Shown: in pieces, positions 22,504 to 34,362 of the stretch | Numbering within the stretch: position 1 is the stretch's first letter | Layout of the letters: each line of letters opens with the position of its first letter | Assembly: GCA_030522415.1 (NCBI GenBank) | Contig: CM060104.1 | Location: 9,497,501-9,561,500 of the forward strand | Length of the DNA stretch: 64,000 nt | Direction of reading: 5' to 3' | Source: Channallabes apus | Lineage: Eukaryota; Chordata; Actinopteri; Siluriformes; Clariidae | Translations under genes and position numbers: made by a program | The notes under the pieces: generated by a model | Seen by the model: the letters and a program-made list of their open reading frames with translations, nothing else | The model's database searches: none | Told to the model about the DNA's origin: nothing

Positions 22504-23986
22504 CTAGAGTGGATAAAAAGGAGAAGTAAACATGATATTATCCAGCCACAACAAACGCAAATATGCATTACTGTTAAATATCTGTATGAACATGAACTGC
22601 AGAAAATGTCTTTCAATAGAAGCTCACAGGCACCAAAAAGAGGCCTAAGATGTCTATAGCATCAGGACACTGCTGACCAGGGGGGGAAAGTGCAATGAAT
22701 TGTCATGCACATTGCTTTAGAGGAAAAGCTGATGCATTGAATTATAAGCAAATAATATGATTATGGCCGGGCTTGACATGAGTGACTATTTTAAAAGATA
22801 TCAGGTAACAGCATTAGATTTGGTCAAAACTACCTGAACTCAATATCTGGAAAAATGAAACCACATTTCATGCACGTATCACTTTTATTTGATTAGGTCT
22901 GCTCTTGGGAAAGTGTCATAAAAGTGCTAGACTCTTTTTGAGCTGTAGATTTGAGTAAGGCATCGCAGAGGATATCTATTTGTATCTGCACGACTCAATC
23001 CAATGTAAGAAATGAAGCTCCGACTGAATGACAGTCATATGGGAGGATTGGATATGTGTCTCAGTGAAAACACGCCTTATCCTTGTGGTTCACATAATAA
23101 AACTGTGTTCCCGTGTGTGAATAGAAGTCTACTGTATAGTCAACTAGTTCCACTTTCTCATTCCGGGTATCACTTGTAGTCTGTGGATCATTCTGTCTTA
23201 TTGAACATATCACCGTCTTGGTTTATTGAAGAATTGGAGTATTTAGGCTTTCACTATACTGTATATGCAGAACAGCACACAATGCGAGCCTAAAACCCTC
23301 GCAAACAAAACGGATATTATTATACTGGTTATAGTCATGGTAACTGCAAGGCAACATCAAGTATCAAGCTTTAAGGGATCACTATTTTCTTTCTTTGCTT
23401 ACCCTGCAATCACATCACTCATTGAATTAGCAGCTATGAGGAAGGATAAACAGTGAGATGAATGGATCTGTTTGAACTAATTGCAGTGCAGACAAAAACC
23501 GGGCTGTTTGTTTGATAGAAGTCAGCATGGGTTTAAGATTAAAGCGAAAACACAAACTAGGTTTATAAAAGAAAGGCCATGGTAATGGTGAATGGCTCAA
23601 ACGGCACGGGCAGGGCAGACTTCAAAGACGCAGAAAGCTTTAATGTGACAAATGTAAGAATGCAACTCCAAACACTTTTCATTGTCCTTGAAATATTATA
23701 TTATTGAATATAATCATAGATTTGCTTTCATTTTTGACTGGGTCTAGCTTCTCAAAGTCCACAATAAGAGGAGAACCATTTCATTTTTATTTACCCTGAT
23801 ACCCGTGTTTGGTGTCAGAGTACTAATACAAATGACTGTGTATTAAACACTGTTCATTTATTCATTCGTATGATGTGAATGTGAACTGCCAAGACATATA
23901 AATCTGATCTGACCAAAAAATCTGAATTGAGCAATGTGGCTTGTAATGTGAACGTAGCCTACTGTAAGTGTCTACTGTATATTAGG

Positions 23987-24165
23987 CTCAGTGGTTAAAG
24001 TGTTGAACTACTGTAGGTCCCAAGTTCAATCCCCAGCACCACCAAGTTGCCAATGTTGGGCCTCATCGCAAGGTCCTTAACCCTCAACGTCTCAGATGTA
24101 CTGTACAATAAATTGAAATGTAAGTTGCTATGGATTAGGTCATCTGTCAAATGCTGTAAATGATC
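23987..24165 (+). mobile_element. tRNA-derived SINE, second family (relic)
   Basis: Resembles 45551-45735: GGCTCAGTGGTTAAAGTGTT head, GTTCAATCCCCAGCACCACC, GTTGGGCC...AAGGTCCTTAACCCTCAAC, and the ATGTAAGTTGCTATGGAT tail. Two TACTGTA 7-mers (24009, 24099) sit at points where the better copy appears to have a plain TA. Confidence 0.8.
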
Positions 24166-24441
24166 TGTGGTTTTTAAAAAGCATCAACACCATGTCTTAA
24201 ACCACAAGCAGACTGAAAGGAACAAGATTGTTTTTGTGCTTGCTGTCAAATATATGATGTAACATAAAAGCAATAGAAGGCTGTAGAATGCTGTAATAGG
24301 AAATGATTCAATAATATATGAACAAGAATTGAACACTAATAGGAGTCTTGTACAGTATATGGCCAATCTATCACTGGACAACTGGACAAATATTCCTAAT
24401 AATAAAAAAAAATAGCAACAAAGTTGAGGTTAATTTGAAGA

Positions 24442-24445
<4 letters not shown>

Positions 24446-24480
<35 letters not shown>
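24446..24480. repeat. (GA)n microsatellite
   Basis: Near-perfect GA tract in intron 5. Confidence 0.9.
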
Positions 24481-24484
<4 letters not shown>

Positions 24485-24687
24485 AAAACGGATGTGCACA
24501 ATTTCATATTAACTCCTCACTGAACTTCTGAACTCTTCTTCTGGTCCAGCAACTAAACATGACTCTATAAACTGCTCTCAGGGCATAAAAAGGCACAAAA
24601 ATGAGAATTTAAACCAGTGATCTTGATCCCCGATGTGGAATCCATACTGACGATGGATTCTCTCTGCTGGTATAATGCATTTCTCAC

Positions 24688-24803
24688 CTCCAGTAAAAAC
24701 TTCTCCGCCTCTGATGCTCTTCCCGCTGCCACACACTGGAAGGTGGCGTTCTGTCCAGCGTTGACCTCCACATCCCCCAGGCGAGAGAAGTGGGGGGCTT
24801 TAT
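24688..24803 (-). CDS. ptpru: ptpru exon 5 equivalent: MAM/Ig junction and first half of Ig domain
   Basis: Internal exon of 116 nt. The acceptor is TTTCCATTAG followed by ATAAAGCC and the donor is CTGGAG followed by GTGAGA. Two leading bases complete a codon begun in exon 4; 38 full codons follow. The translation reads [20 protein letters not shown] and then [18 protein letters not shown], which matches the highly conserved start of the R2B Ig domain, including the [10 protein letters not shown] motif, the NAT glycosylation site and the first Ig cysteine in FQC. It is spliced in phase 0 to the RHKGEVSS start of exon 6. No coding defect is visible. Confidence 0.94.
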
Positions 24804-25149
24804 CTAATGGAAAGCACAGAGAGAGCAGAGATTAGGTGATCCAATTATCCATCTGCCAACTCATCCGCTTGCCCAAGAAAAACAACACTGTGTGGCACAC
24901 ATTCTGTTTTACCCAGCGGGCTGGTTTATCCAAATGTATCACATTAAAGTAAGCAATCCAACTTATCTGACCTACTAGTATTTAAATTTTAATCGAAAAA
25001 ATTCTTAGCAAGACATTTGATTTTGCTCCAGTTTGGCTGCCTGAGAGAAAAAAGTGAAAATGTTAAAGTAGGAGTTATTATGATTTCCAGATTTAAAAAA
25101 AAAACATTACTTTCATTGCTGCAGTACTTTTTTAGCGTCCTTAAACTTT

Positions 25150-25585
25150 ATTCCCCCCCCCCCCGATTTTTTTCCCTAATTCCGTCGTGTCCAATTCCTC
25201 CCAGTCCTGAGGGGGCTCCCACATTAAGCTCATACCGCCACTCAGTCGGGAGGGCCGCAAACCGCCCACGTGTTTCCTCCGACCCACGTGACGGCACCGA
25301 CCATTTTTTTCGAATTACTTGCTCACGCACCGTTGAGGGCGGCGTACCACACTCGGAGGAACAGCTCTATCCGCTCCCTCAGGTTACGCGAGCTCACAGA
25401 CGCCCCTGACTGGCTTGTAGAGCCGTCGTTAATGTGGGAATGCGAAGTACCTCTCATCCCTCCCCCCTGAGAGAGCTCAGCCAATCAGCTCTCTCTAGGC
25501 CTGCGGCTGTGAGCATCACCCGCGGTTCAAACCAGCGATCTCTGGATGATAAGGCGAGCACTTTACCACTGCACCACTCGGAGGC
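25150..25585 (-). mobile_element. tRNA-derived SINE, third family (GC-rich)
   Basis: The minus strand starts GGCCTCCGAGTGGTGCAGTG, with A-box-like GTGGTGCAGTGGTAAAGTGC and B-box-like GGTTTGAACC, and ends in an A/G-rich tail. It is flanked by the 11-bp duplication CCTTAAACTTT (25139-25149, 25586-25596). Its GC content is well above the surrounding intron. Confidence 0.88.
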
Positions 25586-25693
25586 CCTTAAACTTTTTTT
25601 TAAGTCTTAAAAATTCTACACATCTTAAACATAAATCTTAATTTTTCATTTCATTCACTTTGACTATGTTTAAGTTCCCGTAAGAGACATAGA

Positions 25694-25765
25694 ATGTTGT
25701 TGGTTTATTAGCTGCCCTAATCGAGGGGTCGCCACAGCGAACCATCTGATCCTCAACATAAATTC
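25694..25765 (-). repeat. short retroelement tail relic
   Basis: CTAATCGAGGGGTCGCCACAG is the complement of a motif common near the 3' end of a fish short retroelement; related sequence occurs near 62280 (CTGCTGTGGCAAGCCCTCGA). Confidence 0.45.
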
Positions 25766-27307
25766 TGCCCCAAAAAAACATTAAATCGACATTTCACAAA
25801 TAATGCAGTGCATAAAAACAGTGCATGGGACATCTTCGGCATATATTTAACATAGATTCACTCTATTCACACGTACCTAATATGTTTCAGATGTAACCTT
25901 TTAATAGATTGATGCACATTGTGATGAAGGTTTTGACATTTTAAAGCATGAATAGCTGAGTTAATGCATGTGGAATAACCTCCAGTGACAATGTTTCTGA
26001 GACTTTCTCTGTACGTTGGGAAAGTTCCAGCAAGCTGAGGTGATTAACTCTGTGTGGGACTTGTCTTCACGCTCTGAACACGGAGATTAACTCTGCCATT
26101 AATATGCACACCTACCACCTGATCCAGTAAGGGTTTCTGCAGTCAGCCCTGGGTATGAACAAGGGGTATGCTAAATCAATTATGCACAGCACAGGAGAAC
26201 TGGCTCGGAAACAAAAACAGACATAAATAAAGAGTTCTTGGTGTATTTATTTGGTTGTTGCTTTCTAACAGTGAATGAAGATGATTCCAGGAATTTGCTT
26301 GTACAAACGAGCGGGGGACACGGCAACAGTGTTTGCAACCGCTGGGAGACACAGCGTCTTATGAAAACATTGGTCTTTTGATTTATAATTCAGGTTTCTT
26401 TGTCTGCTATCAATAGGCACACAAACGTAAAAAATAAATAAATAAATAAATAAATAAAAGGAAATATAAGCAGCAGTCTCTATTAATTGCTTTCTTTCAT
26501 AAAAAACATTATTAATATAAAAAAACGCCCATACAGTGTAGTCGGCTTATTTACTGTATATTTTGTATTTAGGTACTTGTGTAAAAAAGACAAAAAAAAA
26601 ATCAAGACAGAAACGCCATGTCTGTCCATCACTTTGTTTCGAATCACAAAAGTTGACTGGATGCTTTTTTTTTTCCCTCCCTCTCTCTCTCTTTCTCTTC
26701 CATCCCTTTTAGAGACCTCGTGCCAAATTTCCACATCCTGGCCCGATGCCATGCTCAACAATGTGCTGAGGTCCTGATGAGAGTCTTAATTATTTAATGG
26801 GCACAGTGGGGTTCAAATGATGCCATCTGCTGCCCGCAGGAAGTAGAGGAGGTGGGGATGTGCGTGGAAGAGCACGAGGTGAAAGGCTCTGCCATGAACG
26901 GCTTCCTTGACCACTGCATCTGGTGTTTTTATTGTTCAGAGTTCAACTTTATCACTGCCTAAGAGCAGTTTGTCAGCACTCTTTAAAAATGAATAACTAT
27001 TAGTGCCATTTAATGAAGCTGCAGGCTCTTAGCTGTCCCTTTGAGCACATCAGCTGGTTAACAAGCCAGCATCTCACCCCCTGACAGACCACATATTCAG
27101 CGCTGAGTAGCAAACACAGGTACACTGGGGAGAAATAAACAGTATAGTCTACCAGTAATAGTACAGTGATGTAGTGGCAGGGGTTTTGCTTGTAATCATT
27201 TGAAAATTGTAGAAGTTTAGGGCATTTGCACACATAATCAATGTGTTGAATATTTAAATAAAATGAAAAACGTCCATATAATAAATGGTGTTTCATAATA
27301 AACGGTG

Positions 27308-27340
<33 letters not shown>
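27308..27340. repeat. (AAT)n microsatellite
   Basis: Trinucleotide tract in intron 4. Confidence 0.9.
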
Positions 27341-27342
<2 letters not shown>

Positions 27343-27444
27343 AACATATGCTACATTATATAATTAATTGACACATTCCTTTTATAACTTAGCATTTGAG
27401 TAACCTAGCAGTTTGTGAAATTAAAATATTCAATACTATATAAT

Positions 27445-28257
27445 CAGAGGTGTCAAGTAACGAAGTACAAATACTTCGTTACCTTACTTAAGTAGAAATT
27501 TTGGGTATCTATACTTTACTGGAGTAATTATTTTTCAGCCGACTTTTTACTTCTACTCCTTACATTTTCACGCAATTATCTGTACTTTCTACTCCTTACA
27601 TTTTAAAAATAGCCTCGTTACTCTATTTTTATTTCAGCTTGTCATTCAAAAAACAAACCAAAAAAAATATCCGGATAAATCGCGCCATCCAGATGGAGCG
27701 AATTTGATTGTGGTTGGATGAGAAATATAAACATACCATTCCGACACCCTATTGGTTGGTAAGCGATCCATCGCACCTGCACATGACGTTACGTCACACA
27801 CTCCAGCAAGGACGTTTGAATAAATTAACATTTTCGGGTGATAAGGTTGTGATAAGTAGACGAAGATGTTTGTGATAGAGACTCAAGATTCAAGCAAAAT
27901 GTCACCACCAGCACCAGCGAGGAAGGTAACAGGAACTTTTTCAATTGCCATATACAGTATCCCAAATCACTATGGCCATTAAGAATACAAGAAAAGACCA
28001 ACACATTTTTCTTTTTTTATGAGGTGTTAGTGCAGTATATAGGCCCGTAGCACAGCCTAAGCTTTTATCCTTAATGCTTTTTTCCCCCTCACGTTACTTT
28101 TACTTTTATACTTTAAGTAGTTTTGAAACCAGTACTTTTACACTTTTACTTGAGTAAAAAGCTTGAGTTGATACTTTAACTTCTAAAGAAGTCTTTTTAA
28201 ACCCTAGTATCTACACTTCTACTCAAGTAATGAATGTGAATACTTTTGACACCACTG
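27445..28257. mobile_element. hAT-like non-autonomous transposon (813 bp)
   Basis: Left end CAGAGGTGTCAAGTAACG; right end, read inward, CAGTGGTGTCAAAAGTATTC. The perfect 8-bp duplication TATATAAT (27437-27444, 28258-28265) is diagnostic of hAT-type insertion. No transposase-length frame is present. The left ~190 bp recur at 2397-2584. Confidence 0.92.
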
Positions 28258-28400
28258 TATATAATTAAACTATTTGGACTGCACCTCTTCCAAAACAGTT
28301 ATCCTACCAAGCAGCAAAATACTACTACAATGTGTTAACTGTAGAAATTGTGCTAATTGCATTGAGTCTGTGATATTTCCATAACTATTTTGAAGTGAAC

Positions 28401-28401
<1 letters not shown>

Positions 28402-28437
<36 letters not shown>

Positions 28438-28470
28438 GTTGTTGTTGTTTTTATTATTATTATTATTATT
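28402..28470. repeat. (ATT)n / (GTT)n microsatellite
   Basis: Interrupted ATT tract with a short GTT block. Confidence 0.9.
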
Positions 28471-29550
28471 AATTTATTTATTTACATGTTTTTTACATTT
28501 AGTAGTTGATTTCCTATTCTTGTGTTTTATCATTTAAAACTATTGTTTCATGCAAATCCATAAAACCCTAATATCTACCATCTTTCTTGACATAGCAACT
28601 ATGGGATGCCTTAGTGGACTATAAAGCAATAGCCTATGGTCATACTGCACTTCTACGCTCTGTATTTAAGACCTTCGTGGTGCTAGTGAAGAGAAGACAT
28701 CACACACTCCCTCACAGCTAGAGCTCACTGCTCTGATCTTGCCCTGTATGATCTCCAAAGTCCACATGCTATCTGAGACCCTTTCCCACTGAGGAACAGC
28801 AGGCTTCTTCTAACAAGAAAGCAAGCAGAATACAGATTTACTCAGACAAACAAGAAGTAAATAGACACCCATAGTTTTATGATGAAAATGTATGCACCAA
28901 AATGTGGTAAATTATTTACTAAGTAAAGTTGAGCTATTAATACATTATTAATACTTTTTTGACTTTCCTTTAGAGCTTTAAAGCTGTCTATCAGAAGGAT
29001 CGGGTTGCCCAGGGCAAGACTCGTTGATGTTTTACTCTTTTCTTTAAACCAAACTACTGTCTAACTTTGTTAACGGTAGAAGAAGAAAAAACTATCAGAA
29101 AATTATCAGAAAAGTATGGGTGTCTGTTTACTTTTTACATGTCTGTGCATTTGTCTTGCATACACAGTGATGACATACGGCAGACAGCACATGATGCTAT
29201 ACAGTAAATGCATTATAAACAGATTAATTACAATAGTAAAACATTTAAAAAGTGAAAACCTGAAATTAGCAAATACTTGTCTTTTGGAAAAGCTAAATAT
29301 AGACTGTATGGTTTTCCTTTATACCTTCCACGCCATTTATTAGGTGGAGCTGAGGACCAAGAGCATTGTACATTACAGTAAACGGTTTGTGGCAAATGAT
29401 TTTTGAGAATGGGGCAGAAGACAGGTGCACCCTGCAAGACCACAACGCTAAATGAAATGCTGAATGTGAAAATCGCCTCATGGTATAGAACTCATCCTCT
29501 TTCTCATTCACACTCACAAACGCCGACCGTGGCGGTGCTACTGTACTTAC

Positions 29551-29626
29551 AGCAGGGATAGTTCAGCAGCAAGATGTTGTCCACAGCAATATAGCCCCAA
29601 CGGTCCACGGTGGCCTCCAGCAATAC
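29551..29626 (-). CDS. ptpru: ptpru exon 4 equivalent: end of MAM domain
   Basis: Short internal exon of 76 nt. The acceptor is a T-rich tract ending TTTTTTTAG followed by GTATTGCTG, and the donor is CCCTGCT followed by GTAAGTAC. It begins in phase 0 after the TAT-CAG end of exon 3. The frame reads [17 protein letters not shown] and then ILLLNYPC, the last strands of the MAM domain with the terminal conserved Cys. By my memory of the mammalian protein (82-nt exon) it is two codons shorter in the loop before the GY motif. The last exonic base is T, an uncommon base at donor position -1, so the junction codon with exon 5 reads TAT (Tyr). A TACAGTA 7-mer overlaps the donor region on the intron side. 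Confidence 0.9.
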
Positions 29627-30589
29627 CTAAAAAAAAAAAAAAAAGAAAAAAAGTTATAAACATCTTTTCTCTCAAATCAAAAAATAAATAAAAACACATT
29701 CACATGAATGGTATACTGTACACACAAAAATTGCAAAGAGGCTCTACTGTATTATTCACATAGCTTTATTGCTCAAAAAACCTGCCATTTCATTTAATGC
29801 ACCTAACTGTAGTGTTTAAGTGATCCACTGCAATAAATATAAACACAAAAAGCATACACGAGACTCATAGTTGGTGCAAAGTCTAAGCAGCAAAAAAAGA
29901 AAAAATACAGCTCTGGCTGTACCTTCTGCACACGAGGCAAACTACACCCTGACCATCACATACTGAGGACTAGAGAGAAAGGACGAATAGACACTGACTC
30001 TTTTAAGGGTCCCTGAGGCCTGAAAGAAATAAAGAAATAATGGTCTCATCAGGAGCGCTCTCTGTGCAGTATGACGCATGGTTCTCATTCAGCTCGTGCC
30101 TCATACACAAACAAACACTCACTCATAATGCAAGTGGAAGAGACACAGGTCTCCAGGGACGAAAGAAAGGCTCCACACTATCCAGACACGAAGGACAGCC
30201 AGCGCAGCGCAATGAAATCAAATCGATATGGTGCGTACGACAGCGATGATGAGATGTTATTACAGATGGGCACGGAGGGCGTAGGGCTATTGTTTGCTCT
30301 CCCTGAGCTAGACAGTGTGGCTGTCCACACACACGCCATCAAAGTTATTGTTTCTCATAATCCTTGCTACAAAAAAATATATATATATAAATTTTCGTGT
30401 TGCTGTTTAAAGTCTGCCAGTCCAAGCTAAAGCTCTAGGTCATTTTAACATGGTTATTTGAAAACTTTATATTCAGCAGGAATGACCTTTAATGAAGACT
30501 GATGATCAGCAGTAGAGACCCTTAACTCTGCAGCCAAAAATAACAACTGAACTTGTACTGTATATATATTTTTTGCCATCTGTAATAGA

Positions 30590-30782
30590 CTATTGTCCGT
30601 TACAAGCAAAACCACATATATGGCGCGGCTTGCTCACCAGGGACTATCTGACCATCTTGATTCATACACATTCACATTCCATACGAACTTGAATAACTCC
30701 TTTGATTGTGTAAAGCTGCTTTGAGACAATGTCAATTGTTAAAAGCGCTATACAAATAAAATTGAATTCAATTGAATTCAAT
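30590..30782 (+). repeat. retroelement 3' end, (AATTG)n-type tail
   Basis: TGTAAAGCTGCTTTGAGACA, then AAGCGCTATACAAATAAAAT and a TTGAATTCAATTGAATTCAA tail. This phrase is a frequent 3' end of fish short retroelements by general knowledge. No target-site duplication was identified. Confidence 0.6.
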
Positions 30783-32429
30783 ATACAGTACAGTATTCCA
30801 TCTGCTATTATCATGAAATGTTAAATATGTTGAAATCCATTTTACTTTTGCTAATGCTGCAACTCGATCGTACCTGGATCATATTATACTGTATACAGTT
30901 CTGTGCAAAAGTCTTAGGCACCATATTATATGCTGTACCAGTTTTGTTATTAATGTTTATCATAACATAACTGCATAATTATGTACAAAATCATTTCGTA
31001 TTTCCATATATAACTTAAAAATTCCTAAATAAATAACATTACAGGAGAATATATGCATGGCTGTAAAGAAAAAATATAGTACAAGACAGACCGGTTTTCA
31101 GATGGAAACAACGTAACCTAATGTACGCTCCTGGCATTTGCAGAAAAATAGAAAGGAGCGAGTGTGACAAAGTTACCAGAGGAACTCATATTCTCCAGCA
31201 CACTCAGTAAAACCTAACAACTGTTTTATTTATAGTACTGTGCAAAATATGCTTTTGTAAACATTTCTGCATAATAGAAACTTCTATAAAGATCAATAAA
31301 GAGTAATAAAATAAACAGTCAATATTTGGAGTGAAAAATCATTTGCTTAAATTATCTGTTTTAGACATTTGTGCATTATGATTATTATTATTAATAACAG
31401 AAGTACTGTAAATCCTTTTTTGTTTGATCCTGGAAATAGTAAAATATTTTGGGGATACTGGATGTTTTGTTTGACAGATGATGTGTATAATATTGAATAT
31501 CTTGTTACAATGGCACCAGGAAATGGGTGGGATATATTAGGAAGCAAGTGGACATTTTGTCCCTTAAGTTTAAAAGCAGAAAAAAATGGACAATAGTAAG
31601 AATTTGATGAGATTTGACATTGGACTGGGTCAGATTTTTTTTTCTTTTCTTCATAGGAGGAATTAGGGTTTATTACAAGCTCAAGTGACAAGAAAATCCC
31701 CAAAAACAAATACGCATGCAGGAAGGAATGTCAATTAATCCTGCCAGTCTCTACAACAGATTATGGTCTGCTCCTGTCCAGACTTCCTTGGCAAGTCTTA
31801 GATGCTTATGTGCCTACAAAGAAGCTCCAGCTTCACCGCAGAGCATAAAACCACAACTCTGACCTTGGCTTTAACCACAGCCATCCCAACATGCAGTCAA
31901 ATGGACTACATTGTAATGAATTGCCCAGAGGATTAAGACGCAAGATGGAGAGGTGAATAAAAAGGGAACGCCGGTTCCAGAATTTCGGTGAAAGTGCAGG
32001 AGCAAGCTCAGAGAGCCAAGTTTAATCTCTCTGTTCCCACAGTGCACTAAAGCCAAAACTGATGCAAAACTGATTGCTTTTGGAAAAGTTATTCATTGTG
32101 CCCCTTTATATTTCCTGACATTCAGAACAGAGTTTTATAAACATACAGTACAGATGTATTCTGACATCACTGGTGTCCATCTTTGTTTAAGCGTGCTTTT
32201 ATCTCCATGAGGTTTTATGCACATATGCAGATTATTTTGCATGTGTATTAATTAGTAGTTTGATAAAGCAACTTAGCGGGATATCAAAGGAAGCAGCTCT
32301 TTTACAAAAAGCAATTATTTTTTTTTAAATGAGCAAAGGTATGCTTTAGTAATTGTAGATTTGCCATGGGGTAAGTAATATATTTACTAAATATATACTG
32401 AACAAAAGTACAGATTAAGCCTCTTGGTC

Positions 32430-32582
32430 ACCCTGGGGCAATTAGGATTTAAGCTCCTTGTTCACTCGATAGACCAGCCTGGAAAAACTTTGGTATCCCA
32501 GTTTCAGGCTCACCCAAGTCCTGAGATTTGAACTCATTTGCTTCTGGTCATGCTTGCAATTCCTTACCCACAGAGCTACCAA
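32430..32582 (-). repeat. degenerate tRNA-like short repeat
   Basis: The minus strand has GGTAGCTCTGTGGGTAAGGA at the head and AGTTCAAATCTC as a B-box-like motif, as in a very old tRNA-derived SINE. Too diverged to assign to a family. Confidence 0.4.
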
Positions 32583-33400
32583 AAGAGCAATTAGTAAATC
32601 TTCACATTTTCTGTTTCAGATATGCCCAGCTTTATTGAACTTCAATGATTTTAATAATATTTTCTCTTTTCTCTCCTGTGTCTGTTTCTTGGTAACTCTG
32701 GCATGCTTGTTAAGCAGATTTAAAGTAAACTAATGGATCCTTGAACAATTCCAGATGCAGACTGAGAAAGTCTCCATGAGCTAGAAAGACTGTTAAGGAA
32801 GGATGAGAGCCTTGGCTAGACTGGAAAGAAGGATGGGTGGTAGGGAGGATTCAGCACGGATGTAGCCTAGCCAGCTGGCTGGGGAAAAAGTGGTCAGAGC
32901 CATGAAGTCGGCTTTAGATTAGCTGGGTAATGAAGTGCTTTAAAGGAGGGTTACATAGCTAAAGATTGGAGCAAGTCCCAATAGAGCTTGTTTAATTGCT
33001 CTAGTGCGACTCCATCTCTGCCTTTTTTCTCTAGACATCATGGGTCAGATGCATGCAATGTGTCTAACATTAGTGTCTAATTTCCTGATGATGGTCATGT
33101 GTAAAAGTTAGTACACACTTTTTTAATTCTATGTTTTTTGTGTACAAACAATAAAAATCATCTGATTGGTATTATGCAAATACAACACCAGACAAACAAC
33201 ACCATATACCTTTATTCACCATGCAATTATTTATTTAACAAAAATGAAATAAAAAAGAAAAAAAAAACACACATGGCCAATACTAAGTACCCCCTTTTGG
33301 CAAAAGTTTTGGCAGTTTTCTGGTCTTGAGCATTCGGGTGTATGTAAACACAATGCCAAGACGGAAATACATAAGCAATGATCTTAGAAAGGCAATTGTT

Positions 33401-33603
33401 ACATTTGGCAGACACATTTAGGCATTAGCCAGAGTGACTTACTTTTTTTTTTTTATCTCATTATACATCTGAGTAGTTGAGAGTTAAGGGCCTTGCTCAA
33501 GGGCCCAATAGCAGTAACTTCATGGTAATGGGATTTGAACCTGTGACCTTCCAAACAGTAGTCCAATGCCTTAACCATTAAGCTACAACTGACTCGAAAA
33601 ATG
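33401..33603 (-). mobile_element. tRNA-derived SINE, second family, nested in Tc1 fossil
   Basis: Minus-strand copy (complement of the TAGCTTAATGGTTAAGG head through AAGGCCCTTAACTCTCAAC to the tail). It splits the Tc1 transposase codons and is flanked by the 9-bp duplication GCAATTGTT (33392-33400, 33604-33612). A poly(T) run interrupts it near 33444. Confidence 0.9.
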
Positions 33604-33969
33604 TGCAATTGTTGATGCACATCAATCCGAAAATGTTTATAAAACTATTCCCAAACAATTTGCAGTTCAGTGTTCTACAGTGAGAAAGATTATTCACAAC
33701 AGGAAAGCATTCAAGACGTTTGCCAATCTTCCCAGGAGTGGACATCCCAGCACATTCACCCCAAGAATATGTATACTGTATACACACTCATCATGAAAGA
33801 TCACCTGAAATCCGTCTCCACCTGGCACGGTCGTTAGGAGGAGGCTTGTGATTACAGTAGCTTGTTCTATGCACAGTATACTAAGCTTTTATACATTAGA
33901 CACTGTTTTTTTTTTCATTTTGTAATCTTTCTCATGTTTACCTTGTACTGTACAATGTATATTAATACA

Positions 33970-33971
<2 letters not shown>

Positions 33972-34027
<56 letters not shown>
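33972..34027. repeat. (TA)n microsatellite
   Basis: About 28 TA units. Confidence 0.9.
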
Positions 34028-34029
<2 letters not shown>

Positions 34030-34149
34030 TTAATGAATTACTGTAAGTAAACTACATATACAGTTGATTTACCAGAAAGGACTTTTCTGGGTTTTTTTTT
34101 TTTTGTGTGTGTGCTAAACTAAACTTCAGGGTCAAATAATAGCGATTAT

Positions 34150-34278
34150 ATTCATCTTCTATTCATCTTCTATACCGCTTTATCATGTATTTAGGGTTGC
34201 GGGTACCTGGAGCCTATCCCAGGAGACTCTGGGAACGAGGCAGGGTACACTCTGGACAGCGTGCCAATCCATCGCAGG

Positions 34279-34338
<60 letters not shown>

Positions 34339-34362
34339 ATTCACACACTATGGTCAATTTGG
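34150..34362 (-). mobile_element. SINE copy 6, truncated, with internal CA expansion
   Basis: Complement of the SINE tail (TTCTATACCGCTTTATC, then CCTGGAGCCTATCCCAGGAG) through the CA-rich block. The normally short CACACAC block has grown to about 58 bp (34279-34336). The tRNA-like head is missing; the copy ends at CACTATGGTCAATTTGG. Confidence 0.85.

Larger units (their letters stand above)
22504..24687 (-). other. ptpru: ptpru intron 5
   Basis: About 2.2 kb that splits the Ig domain. It holds a tRNA-derived SINE relic at 23987-24165 and a GA microsatellite at 24446-24480. Nothing else is recognised. Confidence 0.75.
24804..29550 (-). other. ptpru: ptpru intron 4
   Basis: About 4.7 kb between exons 4 and 5. 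It contains a GC-richer tRNA-derived SINE (25150-25585), a small SINE-tail relic near 25694-25765, an AAT repeat, an 813-bp hAT element (27445-28257) and an ATT repeat. 25770-27300 and 28480-29530 hold no recognised gene. Confidence 0.75.

Noticed and set aside
24565..24687. Open frame continuing past the exon 5 donor
   Set aside because: The GTGAGA donor at 24687 and phase agreement with exon 6 show that this is intron read-through.
25017..25470. GC-rich open frames in intron 4
   Set aside because: Entirely inside a tRNA-derived SINE with target duplication; no protein similarity seen.
30897..31245. Element bounded by CTGTGCAAAAGTCTTAGGCAC and TACTGTGCAAAATATGC
   Set aside because: The two motifs are in the same orientation, not inverted, and no transposase remains were found, so a transposon is not supported.
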